This document shows positions 1 to 5,696 of a stretch of 5,775 nucleotides of DNA, in pieces. Position numbers and translations under genes: made by a program. The DNA is taken from assembly GCA_013330355.1 (NCBI GenBank), contig DUIM01000096.1:1-5775 (forward strand), written 5' to 3'. This stretch comes from Methanosarcinales archaeon (GTDB taxonomy: Archaea > Halobacteriota > Methanosarcinia > Methanosarcinales > Methanocomedenaceae). Position 1 is the first letter of the stretch. The number at the start of each line of letters is the position of its first letter. The notes below the pieces were generated by a model. That model did no database searches and was not told where the DNA came from. It worked only from the letters and a program-made list of their open reading frames with translations.

Positions 1-128
1 ATCATGATATTCCTGTAACCCACTGACCCTGAGTTCAGGAAGTGTATCTACCGGATGAAACCGGGATAACTTCCGGGCAGGATGCAATAATGGGATGAGG
101 GGTATAGAAAAAATACAAGATTTAGGAT

Positions 129-145
129 TAATATAAATAATTTAA
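129..145 (+). promoter_or_regulatory. TATA-type promoter of the dacZ operon
   Basis: An AT-rich stretch containing ATATAAATAATTTAAA lies about 55-65 bases before the dacZ start codon. With the usual archaeal spacing of about 25 bases, transcription would start near 158-162 and leave a leader of roughly 35 bases. A 13-base dyad (TATTCA-T-TGAATA, 157-169) lies at the predicted start site and could be an operator, but it is short and AT-rich and may be chance. The same AT-rich block reads as a TATA-like element on the other strand as well. The position is inferred from sequence only. Confidence 0.45.
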
Positions 146-194
146 AGTTGATAAGATATTCATTGAATAAACGAACAAACAGGGGCAATTCCTT

Positions 195-1085
195 ATGCTT
201 GAAAAAAGTCTGATAATCCATAGTGCAGTAAATATCGCAGAGGAGATATCTGCATCTGCCATAATAATAATGTCAAACGAACAGCCCCTTGATATTGATA
301 CCGACATACCTGTCCTGTTTGCTTCAACATCTGCAATGATGGCAGCCGATCATCTCCTTGAAGCAGGAAATGTGGATGAACGAAATGATTCCACCAAGCG
401 GCTCCAGGCCATCTCTGAGACCCTTTATTATACGGGAACATTGGGGTCAGAACGCATAAGTGATACTTCAGCAATTGCATTTATTGCCGACATACTGGCA
501 GCAGACCACGTAGTAGGCGTCGTCTCACACGGCGAAACAACCAGTATTGTCGTGCATGACCTGAAGTCCAATCCTGTGGTTAAAGAACTAAGGGCATGCT
601 CGGAACGGGTCAACCTGAATATACTGAGATCAGTCCTGATGATCGCCATGGACCTGGGCGCATACGGCAGGGAAGGAAAGCCTGTAGGCACTGCTTTTAT
701 AATCGGTGACATGGAAGAAGTAATGAAACGTTCCCACCAGCTTGTGTTGAATCCCTTTTTTGGCCATCCTCAAGAAGAACTTAATATCCGCGATCCTGCA
801 AAATGGGAGACTGTTAAGGAGTTTGCCCAGCTGGACGGGATATTTGTCCTGGACAGCCACGGATATATCCATGCAGCCGGCCGGTATCTGGATGTTAATG
901 CCAGGGAAGTGGAGATGATCAAAGGACTGGGCGGTCGGCACGCTTCAGCCGCGGCCATCACACGGGACACAGAAGCCATAGCAGTCACTACATCCGAGAG
1001 CGATGGTGTGGTTAGGGTCTACAGGGATGGTATCCAGATAATCGAGATAGATCCCAGGGCCTCAAAAGTATCTCAATACAAGTAG
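195..1085 (+). CDS. dacZ: Diadenylate cyclase DacZ (c-di-AMP synthase), archaeal type
   Basis: This 296-residue protein should condense two ATP into cyclic di-AMP, the second messenger that in archaea and bacteria controls osmotic balance and K+ handling; it has no membrane segment and should be cytosolic. Residues 1 to about 130 form an alpha/beta region like the pyruvate-kinase C-terminal-type domain fused to DAC domains in archaeal DacZ. The DAC domain covers about 155-275: GREGKPVGTAFIIGD (158-172) is the conserved entry strand, DGI (214-216) stands at the DGA metal-binding motif, and GGRHASAAAIT (246-256) at the RHR motif. The A-to-I and R-to-A changes relative to bacterial DisA/CdaA are noteworthy, but the second may be normal for DacZ. 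Length and domain order fit the family. The ATG is preceded by AGGGG nine bases upstream, a moderate ribosome site. The gene leads a probable two-gene operon with the lipoprotein downstream. The family call is strong; activity is inferred. Confidence 0.9.
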   Translation: MLEKSLIIHSAVNIAEEISASAIIIMSNEQPLDIDTDIPVLFASTSAMMAADHLLEAGNVDERNDSTKRLQAISETLYYTGTLGSERISDTSAIAFIADILAADHVVGVVSHGETTSIVVHDLKSNPVVKELRACSERVNLNILRSVLMIAMDLGAYGREGKPVGTAFIIGDMEEVMKRSHQLVLNPFFGHPQEELNIRDPAKWETVKEFAQLDGIFVLDSHGYIHAAGRYLDVNAREVEMIKGLGGRHASAAAITRDTEAIAVTTSESDGVVRVYRDGIQIIEIDPRASKVSQYK

Positions 1086-1103
1086 GACCGGGTGAAACAT
1101 ACT

Positions 1104-1904
1104 ATGGTAAACGGAATACTAAAAATTTTACTTCTGAGCGCCCTGATAATAATGGCATTCACCACCAATGGTTGTCTGGAAAGTAAAGATCCGAAACAAA
1201 TTGAAATGGACACGGGGGATGTTTCGGTATATGAATTCACAGTGCCGGAAGGCAACTTTATCAATTCCTCTACATTTTTTGTGTATCCGAACAAGACAGT
1301 GAGAGCTATCTACACTGTTGTGAACTCACCAAGGTTGGAGGTAGTGGTGCCAAAAGACATTTCAGGTCTCAAGTCTGAAAAGGGACCAGGGATAGATAAT
1401 CTGGTTATCATTGATAATACCGGCAGCTCAACGGTCTTTTCAGATATTAATAAATTTTCAAATATATCTCACAATGTATCATATTCTGAATCCAGGGGCA
1501 ATAAAAAGATACAGTTCGAATTTGCAGACACCATCAATGGTTATGTTGCGTATACTTATTACTGGGAACAAGGCCAGTTCTACCATATCCTTTCCAGGAA
1601 CGGGACCGTCAACGTGGTGCTGCCCCAGGGTTATGATACAGGCAGTATGATCTTTGGCTTACCCAAACCAAAACCAGACACCAAACGATTAGATGACCAG
1701 AACAGGATATGGCTGGTCTGGGATAATCCCAATCCAGAACATCAATTCATCTTTGTAAAATATTACAAGTCATCATTACCTACTATAATGGGATTCGTGG
1801 GTCTGGTAATATTGGTGGCGTCTTTGGTCACGGCAATATATTTCAAAAATGAGATACGTAAGTTACGGAAAAAACGGGAAATTATAGATAAAGATAAGGA
1901 ATAA
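1104..1904 (+). CDS. Predicted archaeal lipoprotein with C-terminal membrane helix (DUF5803-like)
   Basis: I can describe this 266-residue protein but not assign a function. The N-terminus is a hydrophobic signal peptide (ILKILLLSALIIMAF) ending in TTNGC, a lipobox-like site with Cys24 as probable lipidated residue. A beta-rich domain of about 200 residues follows, predicted to lie outside the cell, with five N-glycosylation sequons (NSS, NKT, NIS, NVS, NGT). A motif around RIWLVWDNPNPEHQF precedes a transmembrane helix (about 227-247) and a highly charged cytoplasmic tail (NEIRKLRKKREIIDKDKE). This layout resembles the euryarchaeal family I recall as DUF5803; that match is from memory. I chose ATG 1104 because GGTGA (1091-1095) sits eight bases upstream; an in-frame GTG at 1092 would add four residues but overlaps that ribosome site. 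It starts 18 bases after dacZ, so it is probably in the same operon, and could link the envelope to c-di-AMP signalling (inference). Confidence 0.75.
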   Translation: MVNGILKILLLSALIIMAFTTNGCLESKDPKQIEMDTGDVSVYEFTVPEGNFINSSTFFVYPNKTVRAIYTVVNSPRLEVVVPKDISGLKSEKGPGIDNLVIIDNTGSSTVFSDINKFSNISHNVSYSESRGNKKIQFEFADTINGYVAYTYYWEQGQFYHILSRNGTVNVVLPQGYDTGSMIFGLPKPKPDTKRLDDQNRIWLVWDNPNPEHQFIFVKYYKSSLPTIMGFVGLVILVASLVTAIYFKNEIRKLRKKREIIDKDKE

Positions 1905-1907
1905 TGA

Positions 1908-2648
1908 TCAGATCACGAACTCCATGCCGTCAACACCCAGCGGCCATTCTTTGACGGCCTCCTCATGGGGTGGGAACATGTGGCTGATATGGCTGAACAC
2001 CACTTTTTTGGCACCGAGTCGTCTGGCAAGTTCGGCGGCTTGCCTGGCGTTCAAGTGTTTGACCAGGTTGATGCCAGGGGGAACGATGGCATCTATTATT
2101 ATCAGGTCAGCATCCCGCATAATATCCTGGCTGGTCTCAGGTATATCCTCGTTGGTATCCCCGGTTATCACTACTTTCCTGTCACCCTGCCGGATCATAA
2201 CACCTACCGATTCCTTTAATGGCGGATGATTGACCGGGAACAAGGTAAACTCAAGACCTACTAATTCGAAGGGTTCCAGGGGCATTACCTCATTCCTCTC
2301 TGGTTTCAGGAATCCCAGGTATTGAAGGATATACTCCATGGTATCTTTCAACCCGTATACAGGGACATGGTTCTGTACACGGTGAAAATCACCAAAACCC
2401 GCATAATGGTCATAGTGGGCATGGGTCCAGATAACGGCGTCAACATGATCCAGTCCGTGGGATATCATCTGGTATCTCAGGTCCGGGCTGGTATCTACCA
2501 ACACCAACCCCAAAGGTCCCTCCACTAATACCGAGAACCTGAGTCTCTTGCTGGGGCCGCCATTAAGTGCATCCTGGCAGGTGGGGCAATGACAGCCGAT
2601 CTTAGGTGTACCGATGGCATCCCCTGTGCCCAGCAGTATGACTTTCAT
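1908..2648 (-). CDS. PhnP-like MBL-fold phosphodiesterase/metallohydrolase
   Basis: This 246-residue cytosolic protein belongs to the PhnP branch of the metallo-beta-lactamase fold. E. coli PhnP opens a cyclic ribose phosphate and acts on other phosphodiesters. The metal ligands are complete: H76-A-H78-Y-D80-H81 (THAHYDH), H141 in PVNHPP, D164 in ITGDT and H220 in FSHISH. The structural zinc site is also present as C19-H-C21-P-T-C24 with H223, the PhnP-specific feature. The start MKVILLGTGDAIGTP is the typical first strand of the family. Its ATG overlaps the TGA of the upstream AAA+ ATPase (ATGA, 2645-2648) and has no clear ribosome site of its own, so translation is probably coupled. No carbon-phosphorus lyase genes are nearby, so a phosphonate role is not supported and the true substrate is open; a nucleic-acid or nucleotide phosphodiester is possible. 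The fold and subfamily are secure, the substrate is not. Confidence 0.88.
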   Translation of the reverse strand: MKVILLGTGDAIGTPKIGCHCPTCQDALNGGPSKRLRFSVLVEGPLGLVLVDTSPDLRYQMISHGLDHVDAVIWTHAHYDHYAGFGDFHRVQNHVPVYGLKDTMEYILQYLGFLKPERNEVMPLEPFELVGLEFTLFPVNHPPLKESVGVMIRQGDRKVVITGDTNEDIPETSQDIMRDADLIIIDAIVPPGINLVKHLNARQAAELARRLGAKKVVFSHISHMFPPHEEAVKEWPLGVDGMEFVI

Positions 2649-3919
2649 AATTCTTCTTCAGCTATGTATTTTAGCGAAGTCCTCTTGTTGAACTCGCCTA
2701 CTGCCCGGATCAGGTCGTCCTGATCCAATTCCATTCGGTCGGTCATTAGTGCGTTCAGGACACTTTCCCTTATAACCAATCTCAGGTCTGAACCTGAATA
2801 ACCATCTGTTATTGCCGAGATTTCCTCAGTATCGAACTGGCCCTCGATCTCACTAACGATAATATTCAGGATCTCCTGGCGCATCTCCTTATCTGGCAGC
2901 GGGAAATCTAAAATATCATCAAACCGTCTCCATGCGGCACTGTCCAGGAGCTGGGGGTGGTTTGTGGCACCAATTAGCAGGACATCATGTTTTACCAGGC
3001 TGATCTCGTCAATGGCTTTAAGCAGGGAGTTCACAGCCCGTTTCAGGGCTGCGTTTTCGTCAGATGAACGGGTTTTTGCCATGAAATCAAACTCATCAAT
3101 GAAAAGGATACACGGGCTCATCCTTTTTGCCAGGTCGAACACCCGGTCGATGTTCTTTGCAGTCTCGCCCAGGTACTGGTCAGTGATCATGGATAGCTGG
3201 ACCTCCAAAAAGGGCAGTTTCAATTTAGCTGACATTGCCCTGGCAGTGGAGGTCTTGCCAGTGCCTGGTGGGCCCACGAATAACAGTTTCCCTACCTCTA
3301 AAAGGCCGATCCTTTTCAGGTAGTCCTTGAACTGTATGGCCTTGACCATCTTTTCCATTTCATCCTTCTGGTCCTGGTTAAGTACCAGCTTATCAAGGGT
3401 CTGCTCGATCTCATCCGGCACAGTTATATGTACCAGTTTAAGCAGGTTTTCAGCATCCTTTTCAGTGCTGATCTGCGCTATAAGTGAATCTACCCACTGC
3501 CGGCTGACCTCTTTTGGCTCATTTTGTACGATTGCTGCTTCATAACTTACATCAAGGGAATCATAATTTTCATAAAAATGTGCAAGCACCGGATTGTTCT
3601 TGATATATTCCACTCCATGCTCATGTTTGGCTAGCCATTTGACACCAATATCAAAAACGGTAGGTCTTATTTTCTGCCCGAACTCCTCATATTCCATAAA
3701 TGGTAATGAACTTGCAATCTCCTTTGGGTCATGAATGTCAAGAATTTCTTCCAGGTCCCTGGCAGTGACATTCATGGGCCTTAGTACTGTTTTTTCCTTG
3801 ATATTCCAGTAGTGTTTCCTAAGTTCAGAGGGGAGGTCGTCTGCTTTCAAATCGTTGGTCCTGTTATATATTTCGGCTGTCAGGACCAGCGCGGTCGTTT
3901 CCAATTTTTTATCATGCAT
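2645..3919 (-). CDS. AAA+ ATPase of the classical AAA type, conserved archaeal, function unknown
   Basis: This 424-residue protein has a helical N-terminal region of about 200 residues that I do not recognise, followed by one AAA+ module. Walker A is GPPGTGKT (216-223), Walker B ILFIDEFD (271-278), sensor 1 GATN (317-320), arginine-finger candidates R331-R332 in AWRRFDD, and the sensor-2 helix GYSGSDLRLVIRES (373-386). A pore-loop-like DQYLGETAKN (247-256) fits a hexameric remodelling or unfolding enzyme of the Vps4/FtsH/proteasomal-ATPase type. There is no protease domain and no membrane segment, so it is probably a soluble remodelling ATPase whose client is set by the N-terminal region. ATG 3919 was chosen; a TTG at 3922 would add one residue. 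No good ribosome site is seen, which with a TATA-like CTTTATAA (3937-3944) suggests a very short or absent leader. It shares a 4-base stop/start overlap with the PhnP-like gene, suggesting joint function. The ATPase call is certain; its role is unknown. Confidence 0.88.
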   Translation of the reverse strand: MHDKKLETTALVLTAEIYNRTNDLKADDLPSELRKHYWNIKEKTVLRPMNVTARDLEEILDIHDPKEIASSLPFMEYEEFGQKIRPTVFDIGVKWLAKHEHGVEYIKNNPVLAHFYENYDSLDVSYEAAIVQNEPKEVSRQWVDSLIAQISTEKDAENLLKLVHITVPDEIEQTLDKLVLNQDQKDEMEKMVKAIQFKDYLKRIGLLEVGKLLFVGPPGTGKTSTARAMSAKLKLPFLEVQLSMITDQYLGETAKNIDRVFDLAKRMSPCILFIDEFDFMAKTRSSDENAALKRAVNSLLKAIDEISLVKHDVLLIGATNHPQLLDSAAWRRFDDILDFPLPDKEMRQEILNIIVSEIEGQFDTEEISAITDGYSGSDLRLVIRESVLNALMTDRMELDQDDLIRAVGEFNKRTSLKYIAEEEL

Positions 3920-4190
3920 CAAGCATCAAATCCAAATTATAAAGTTAAGACTCTACAAGGGTTGTATTGAAGTAAATAATTTTCTAATAATTTCCAGATG
4001 AATTAAATAAATGCGTTTATACTTTCCTATATGTCAAGAAAAAAAGGAAAAAACAGGACAACTATAAATTACAAACTTTTTCCAGTAATATCACTGAAGT
4101 GTTGTCCCTGCAATGTGGTATTGGTATACGAATGCTAAATAAATATAACCTGCAAAATCACAATAAATATTTATTAGTTGGTTGTTTACT
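3920..4190. other. AT-rich intergenic spacer with inverted repeats, no gene seen
   Basis: This spacer separates the 3' end of the UPF0058 gene from the 5' end of the AAA+ gene, both on the minus strand. Near the ATPase it holds TATA-like elements on the minus strand: CTTTATAA (3937-3944) and TTTATTTAA (about 4002-4010). Further in is an inverted repeat, GGACAAC (4056-4062) with GTTGTCC (4101-4107), enclosing a smaller pair ATTAC/GTAAT. A 14-base AT palindrome (AATAAATATTTATT, 4162-4175) lies just past the UPF0058 stop codon and might be part of its terminator. No reading frame in it looks like a protein. Confidence 0.5.
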
Positions 4191-4469
4191 TTATTGTTTT
4201 ATCTCATATTCTGCTTTTTCTGCAAGCTGGTTCATTCGTGCAGACGTCCTTCCAGTACCTGAAAATTCGTCATCTGAAATCACACTTGCAATTTCGCCAC
4301 CCAAAATAAAAATGGCATGCTTATGCTCAGCTTTACTCCTATGAACATGAACTGGACTTATACCCAAGTTATCATAAATACTAAAACCATTGTCCGATCC
4401 ATTTTCTTCAAAGTATTTTTTCATCTGCGTCATTAGAGTGTGAAGCTGGATTAGTTCCTCTTTGTGCAT
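4191..4469 (-). CDS. UPF0058 family protein (archaeal, putative metal-binding)
   Basis: A 92-residue protein that matches the small archaeal UPF0058 family end to end. It opens with MHKEELIQLHTLMTQMKKYFEE and carries the family hallmark NLGISPVHVHRSKAEHKHAIF (about 34-54). The histidines H41, H43, H49 and H51 form a plausible metal site, which is why relatives are sometimes annotated as metal-binding; the biochemical function is not known. There is no signal peptide or membrane helix, so it should be cytosolic. The start is well supported: GGAGG lies ten bases upstream of the ATG on the minus strand. It is transcribed alone and divergently from the methyltransferase-like gene. Its upstream region has a TATA box with two perfect dyads, so it is probably under specific repressor or activator control. 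Confidence 0.9.
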   Translation of the reverse strand: MHKEELIQLHTLMTQMKKYFEENGSDNGFSIYDNLGISPVHVHRSKAEHKHAIFILGGEIASVISDDEFSGTGRTSARMNQLAEKAEYEIKQ

Positions 4470-4538
4470 TTATTCCCATCCTCCAATGTAATTGACAGTT
4501 GATGTGGTCTACGCGTATCTTCCACATTCCTCTTAATC

Positions 4539-4558
4539 TTTGTACTGACCAGTACAAA
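4539..4558. promoter_or_regulatory. Operator-like perfect dyad at the predicted UPF0058 transcription start
   Basis: TTTGTACTG and CAGTACAAA are perfect 9-base arms around a 2-base centre. The dyad lies about 10-25 bases downstream of the minus-strand TATA box, where a bound dimer would block initiation. Its two-fold symmetry and size suit a helix-turn-helix dimer. With only a 2-base loop it is a poor RNA hairpin, so a DNA-binding role is more likely than a terminator. The regulator is unknown. Confidence 0.6.
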
Positions 4559-4563
4559 AAGGG

Positions 4564-4572
4564 TTTTATAGG
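4564..4572 (-). promoter_or_regulatory. TATA box of the UPF0058 gene
   Basis: Read on the minus strand this is CCTATAAAA, a good archaeal TATA element. Transcription would begin near 4540-4546, giving a leader of about 70-75 bases with the GGAGG ribosome site near its end. The box lies between and partly overlaps two dyads (4539-4558 and 4568-4587). Confidence 0.5.
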
Positions 4573-4587
4573 AATGTTACTTCCTAT
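4568..4587. promoter_or_regulatory. Second dyad overlapping the TATA/BRE zone of the UPF0058 promoter
   Basis: ATAGGAA and TTCCTAT are perfect 7-base arms around a 6-base spacer. The element covers the upstream edge of the TATA box and the expected TFB recognition region. Its sequence differs from the 4539-4558 dyad, so it might bind a different protein; its centre is 29 bases away, close to three helical turns, so the two face the same side of the DNA. The role is inferred from position. Confidence 0.45.
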
Positions 4588-4685
4588 CAATCTACCTTAA
4601 ATGTTTCTAAATAATTTTCACGATTAATTTGAAAAATCAACAGAACGCAAGGTTAAAACATGTTGCTTGCTATTAACTTTAATAG

Positions 4686-5423
4686 ATGCCATATGCAGTA
4701 TATGACCGGGATGCATTTGTAACACGTACTGGTTTGGGTCCTGATATGAAAGTGCTAAACATTGGCCAAGATCATATTACGGCAAGCCAGGTTGCAAAAA
4801 GTGTGGAAAAAGCCGTAGCTGTCGCTGTTTTGGATACCGGGCAGGCCCAGGGCATACGCAGCACATCAACAAACAAAGTGAATCCGGTCGTTACAAAATA
4901 CAGCAATCTGCCCTTCAAGGACAATTCCTTTGACATTATCTTCTCATACCATGCTGTGAACTACATCCAGCCAGGTGAGGTCCCGGGACTACTTGGAGAG
5001 GCAAATAGAACATTAAAAGAGAACGGCAGGTTTGCATCAATGATCTGGTCGCAAAAACCCACCAATAAGGCCCAGTTATCACATTTGATGCTGCTTGGGA
5101 TCCTTGAGAAGATGGGGGTGTTGTATTTACACAAATTTGATGAGATATCCAGGTGGCTGGAAGGGGCAGGGTTTGAAGAAATAACTATGGAGCTGGTGAG
5201 CCGGAATATAACGGTTCCTGATAACTGGGTACGTACACATTTGAAATGGCCAGAACGCGGCATGGTCAAATATTCGGGAAAAAAGGTAACTCTCTCTCCG
5301 GATATTGACAAAGCAATTGAGGATTATAAATTACATGTGAAGGAACACGGTGAGGAATTACTGCCTTCTATACAGTTTACGGCCCGGCGCAGTGCAGTGC
5401 TACCAGGTATTGACATTCTATGA
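4686..5423 (+). CDS. Class I SAM-dependent methyltransferase-like protein (Methyltransf_11 type) with degenerate motif I
   Basis: This 245-residue protein has the Rossmann-type methyltransferase pattern: strand 1 MKVLNIG (21-27), strand 2 ending VAVLD (46-50), the motif LPFKDNSFDIIFSYHAVNYI (75-94) typical of Methyltransf_11 enzymes, then LKENGRFASMIW (110-121) and a helix-strand unit around WLEGAGFEEITMELV (157-171). What is missing is the glycine loop after strand 1: NIGQDHITAS stands where DxGxGxG is expected, so SAM binding may be altered or lost. The C-terminal part (about 175-245) is not one I recognise. The substrate is unknown. ATG 4686 is the only sensible start because an in-frame TAG lies directly before it; there is no ribosome site, and a weak TATA-like TTAAAA near 4653-4658 would fit a leaderless or nearly leaderless transcript. 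It is a single gene diverging from the UPF0058 gene. Confidence 0.75.
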   Translation: MPYAVYDRDAFVTRTGLGPDMKVLNIGQDHITASQVAKSVEKAVAVAVLDTGQAQGIRSTSTNKVNPVVTKYSNLPFKDNSFDIIFSYHAVNYIQPGEVPGLLGEANRTLKENGRFASMIWSQKPTNKAQLSHLMLLGILEKMGVLYLHKFDEISRWLEGAGFEEITMELVSRNITVPDNWVRTHLKWPERGMVKYSGKKVTLSPDIDKAIEDYKLHVKEHGEELLPSIQFTARRSAVLPGIDIL

Positions 5424-5447
5424 TGTAAGTGCCATATAATGTAAATG

Positions 5448-5580
5448 GAGACCGTTACATTACATGTTGGTACTGTCAAAATAACCGCAGATAAACAAGG
5501 ATACGCTGCCGGAAAATCTGTGTTCATGTGTTTTTATCTGCGGTTTTATTAAATTCACCAACATGAATTGAAACGGTCTC
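5448..5580. repeat. 133-bp imperfect palindrome (MITE/REP-like element)
   Basis: The two ends are inverted copies: GAGACCGTT (5448-5456) with AACGGTCTC (5572-5580), then CATGTTGGT (5463-5471) with ACCAACATG (5557-5565); the 24-base arms match at 21 positions. Further inside, AACCGCAGATAAA (5483-5495) pairs with TTTATCTGCGGTT (5533-5545). All pairs share the same symmetry centre (position 5514), so no gaps are needed. The inner CCGCAGATAAA core and the ATCTGTGTTCATG stretch resemble a dispersed repeat common in many bacterial and archaeal genomes. It codes for nothing. It lies 24 bases after the methyltransferase stop and as RNA would fold into a long hairpin that could end transcription from either side. 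I see no clear target-site duplication. Confidence 0.7.
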
Positions 5581-5653
5581 GCCAAAAGGAACATTACTTG
5601 AGATTTTAAAACAAGCAGGAATAAGTAAAGATATTCTTAATGAACTACTATGA
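5567..5653 (+). pseudogene. 3' remnant of a HicA (YcfA-type) mRNA-interferase toxin gene
   Basis: The frame that ends at TGA 5651-5653 reads ...VSPKGTLLEILKQAGIS followed by KDILNELL. This is the C-terminal signature of HicA toxins (a GTL-x-x-IL-x-QAG-I/L-S helix). Full HicA proteins are about 60-90 residues and carry the double-stranded-RNA-binding-like fold with a catalytic histidine upstream; here only about 28 codons remain, with no start codon, because an in-frame TGA (5564-5566) closes the frame inside the right arm of the palindrome. No hicB antitoxin is seen on either side. It is therefore a dead fragment. The identification rests on a short motif recalled from the family. Confidence 0.6.
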
Positions 5654-5696
5654 GCATGCTTTTAGATATTATACGCCTGCCCCAACTCAAATTTAA

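Noticed and set aside
28..39. CCTGA-GT-TCAGG inverted repeat near the left edge
   Set aside because: The 2-base loop is too tight for an RNA hairpin and there is no T-run; the arms are too short to call an operator.
1908..2648. Considered as a PhnP enzyme of a C-P lyase pathway or as RNase Z
   Set aside because: No other phn genes are present, and the CxCxxC zinc site points to the PhnP subfamily rather than RNase Z; the specific pathway cannot be supported.
4099..4344. An 81-codon plus-strand frame
   Set aside because: Most of it is the antisense of the UPF0058 coding sequence and the rest is AT-rich spacer; no ribosome site or family signature.
4408..4590. A 60-codon minus-strand frame overlapping the UPF0058 start
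   Set aside because: It overlaps the real UPF0058 gene in another frame, covers the TATA box and both dyads, and its translation resembles no protein family.
5324..5527. A 67-codon minus-strand frame
   Set aside because: It runs from the left half of the palindrome into the antisense of the methyltransferase 3' end; its composition is that of a shadow frame.
5448..5580. Considered as part of a CRISPR array or tRNA-like structure
   Set aside because: There is only one inverted pair and no direct repeat with regular spacers, and no cloverleaf or CCA-type end.
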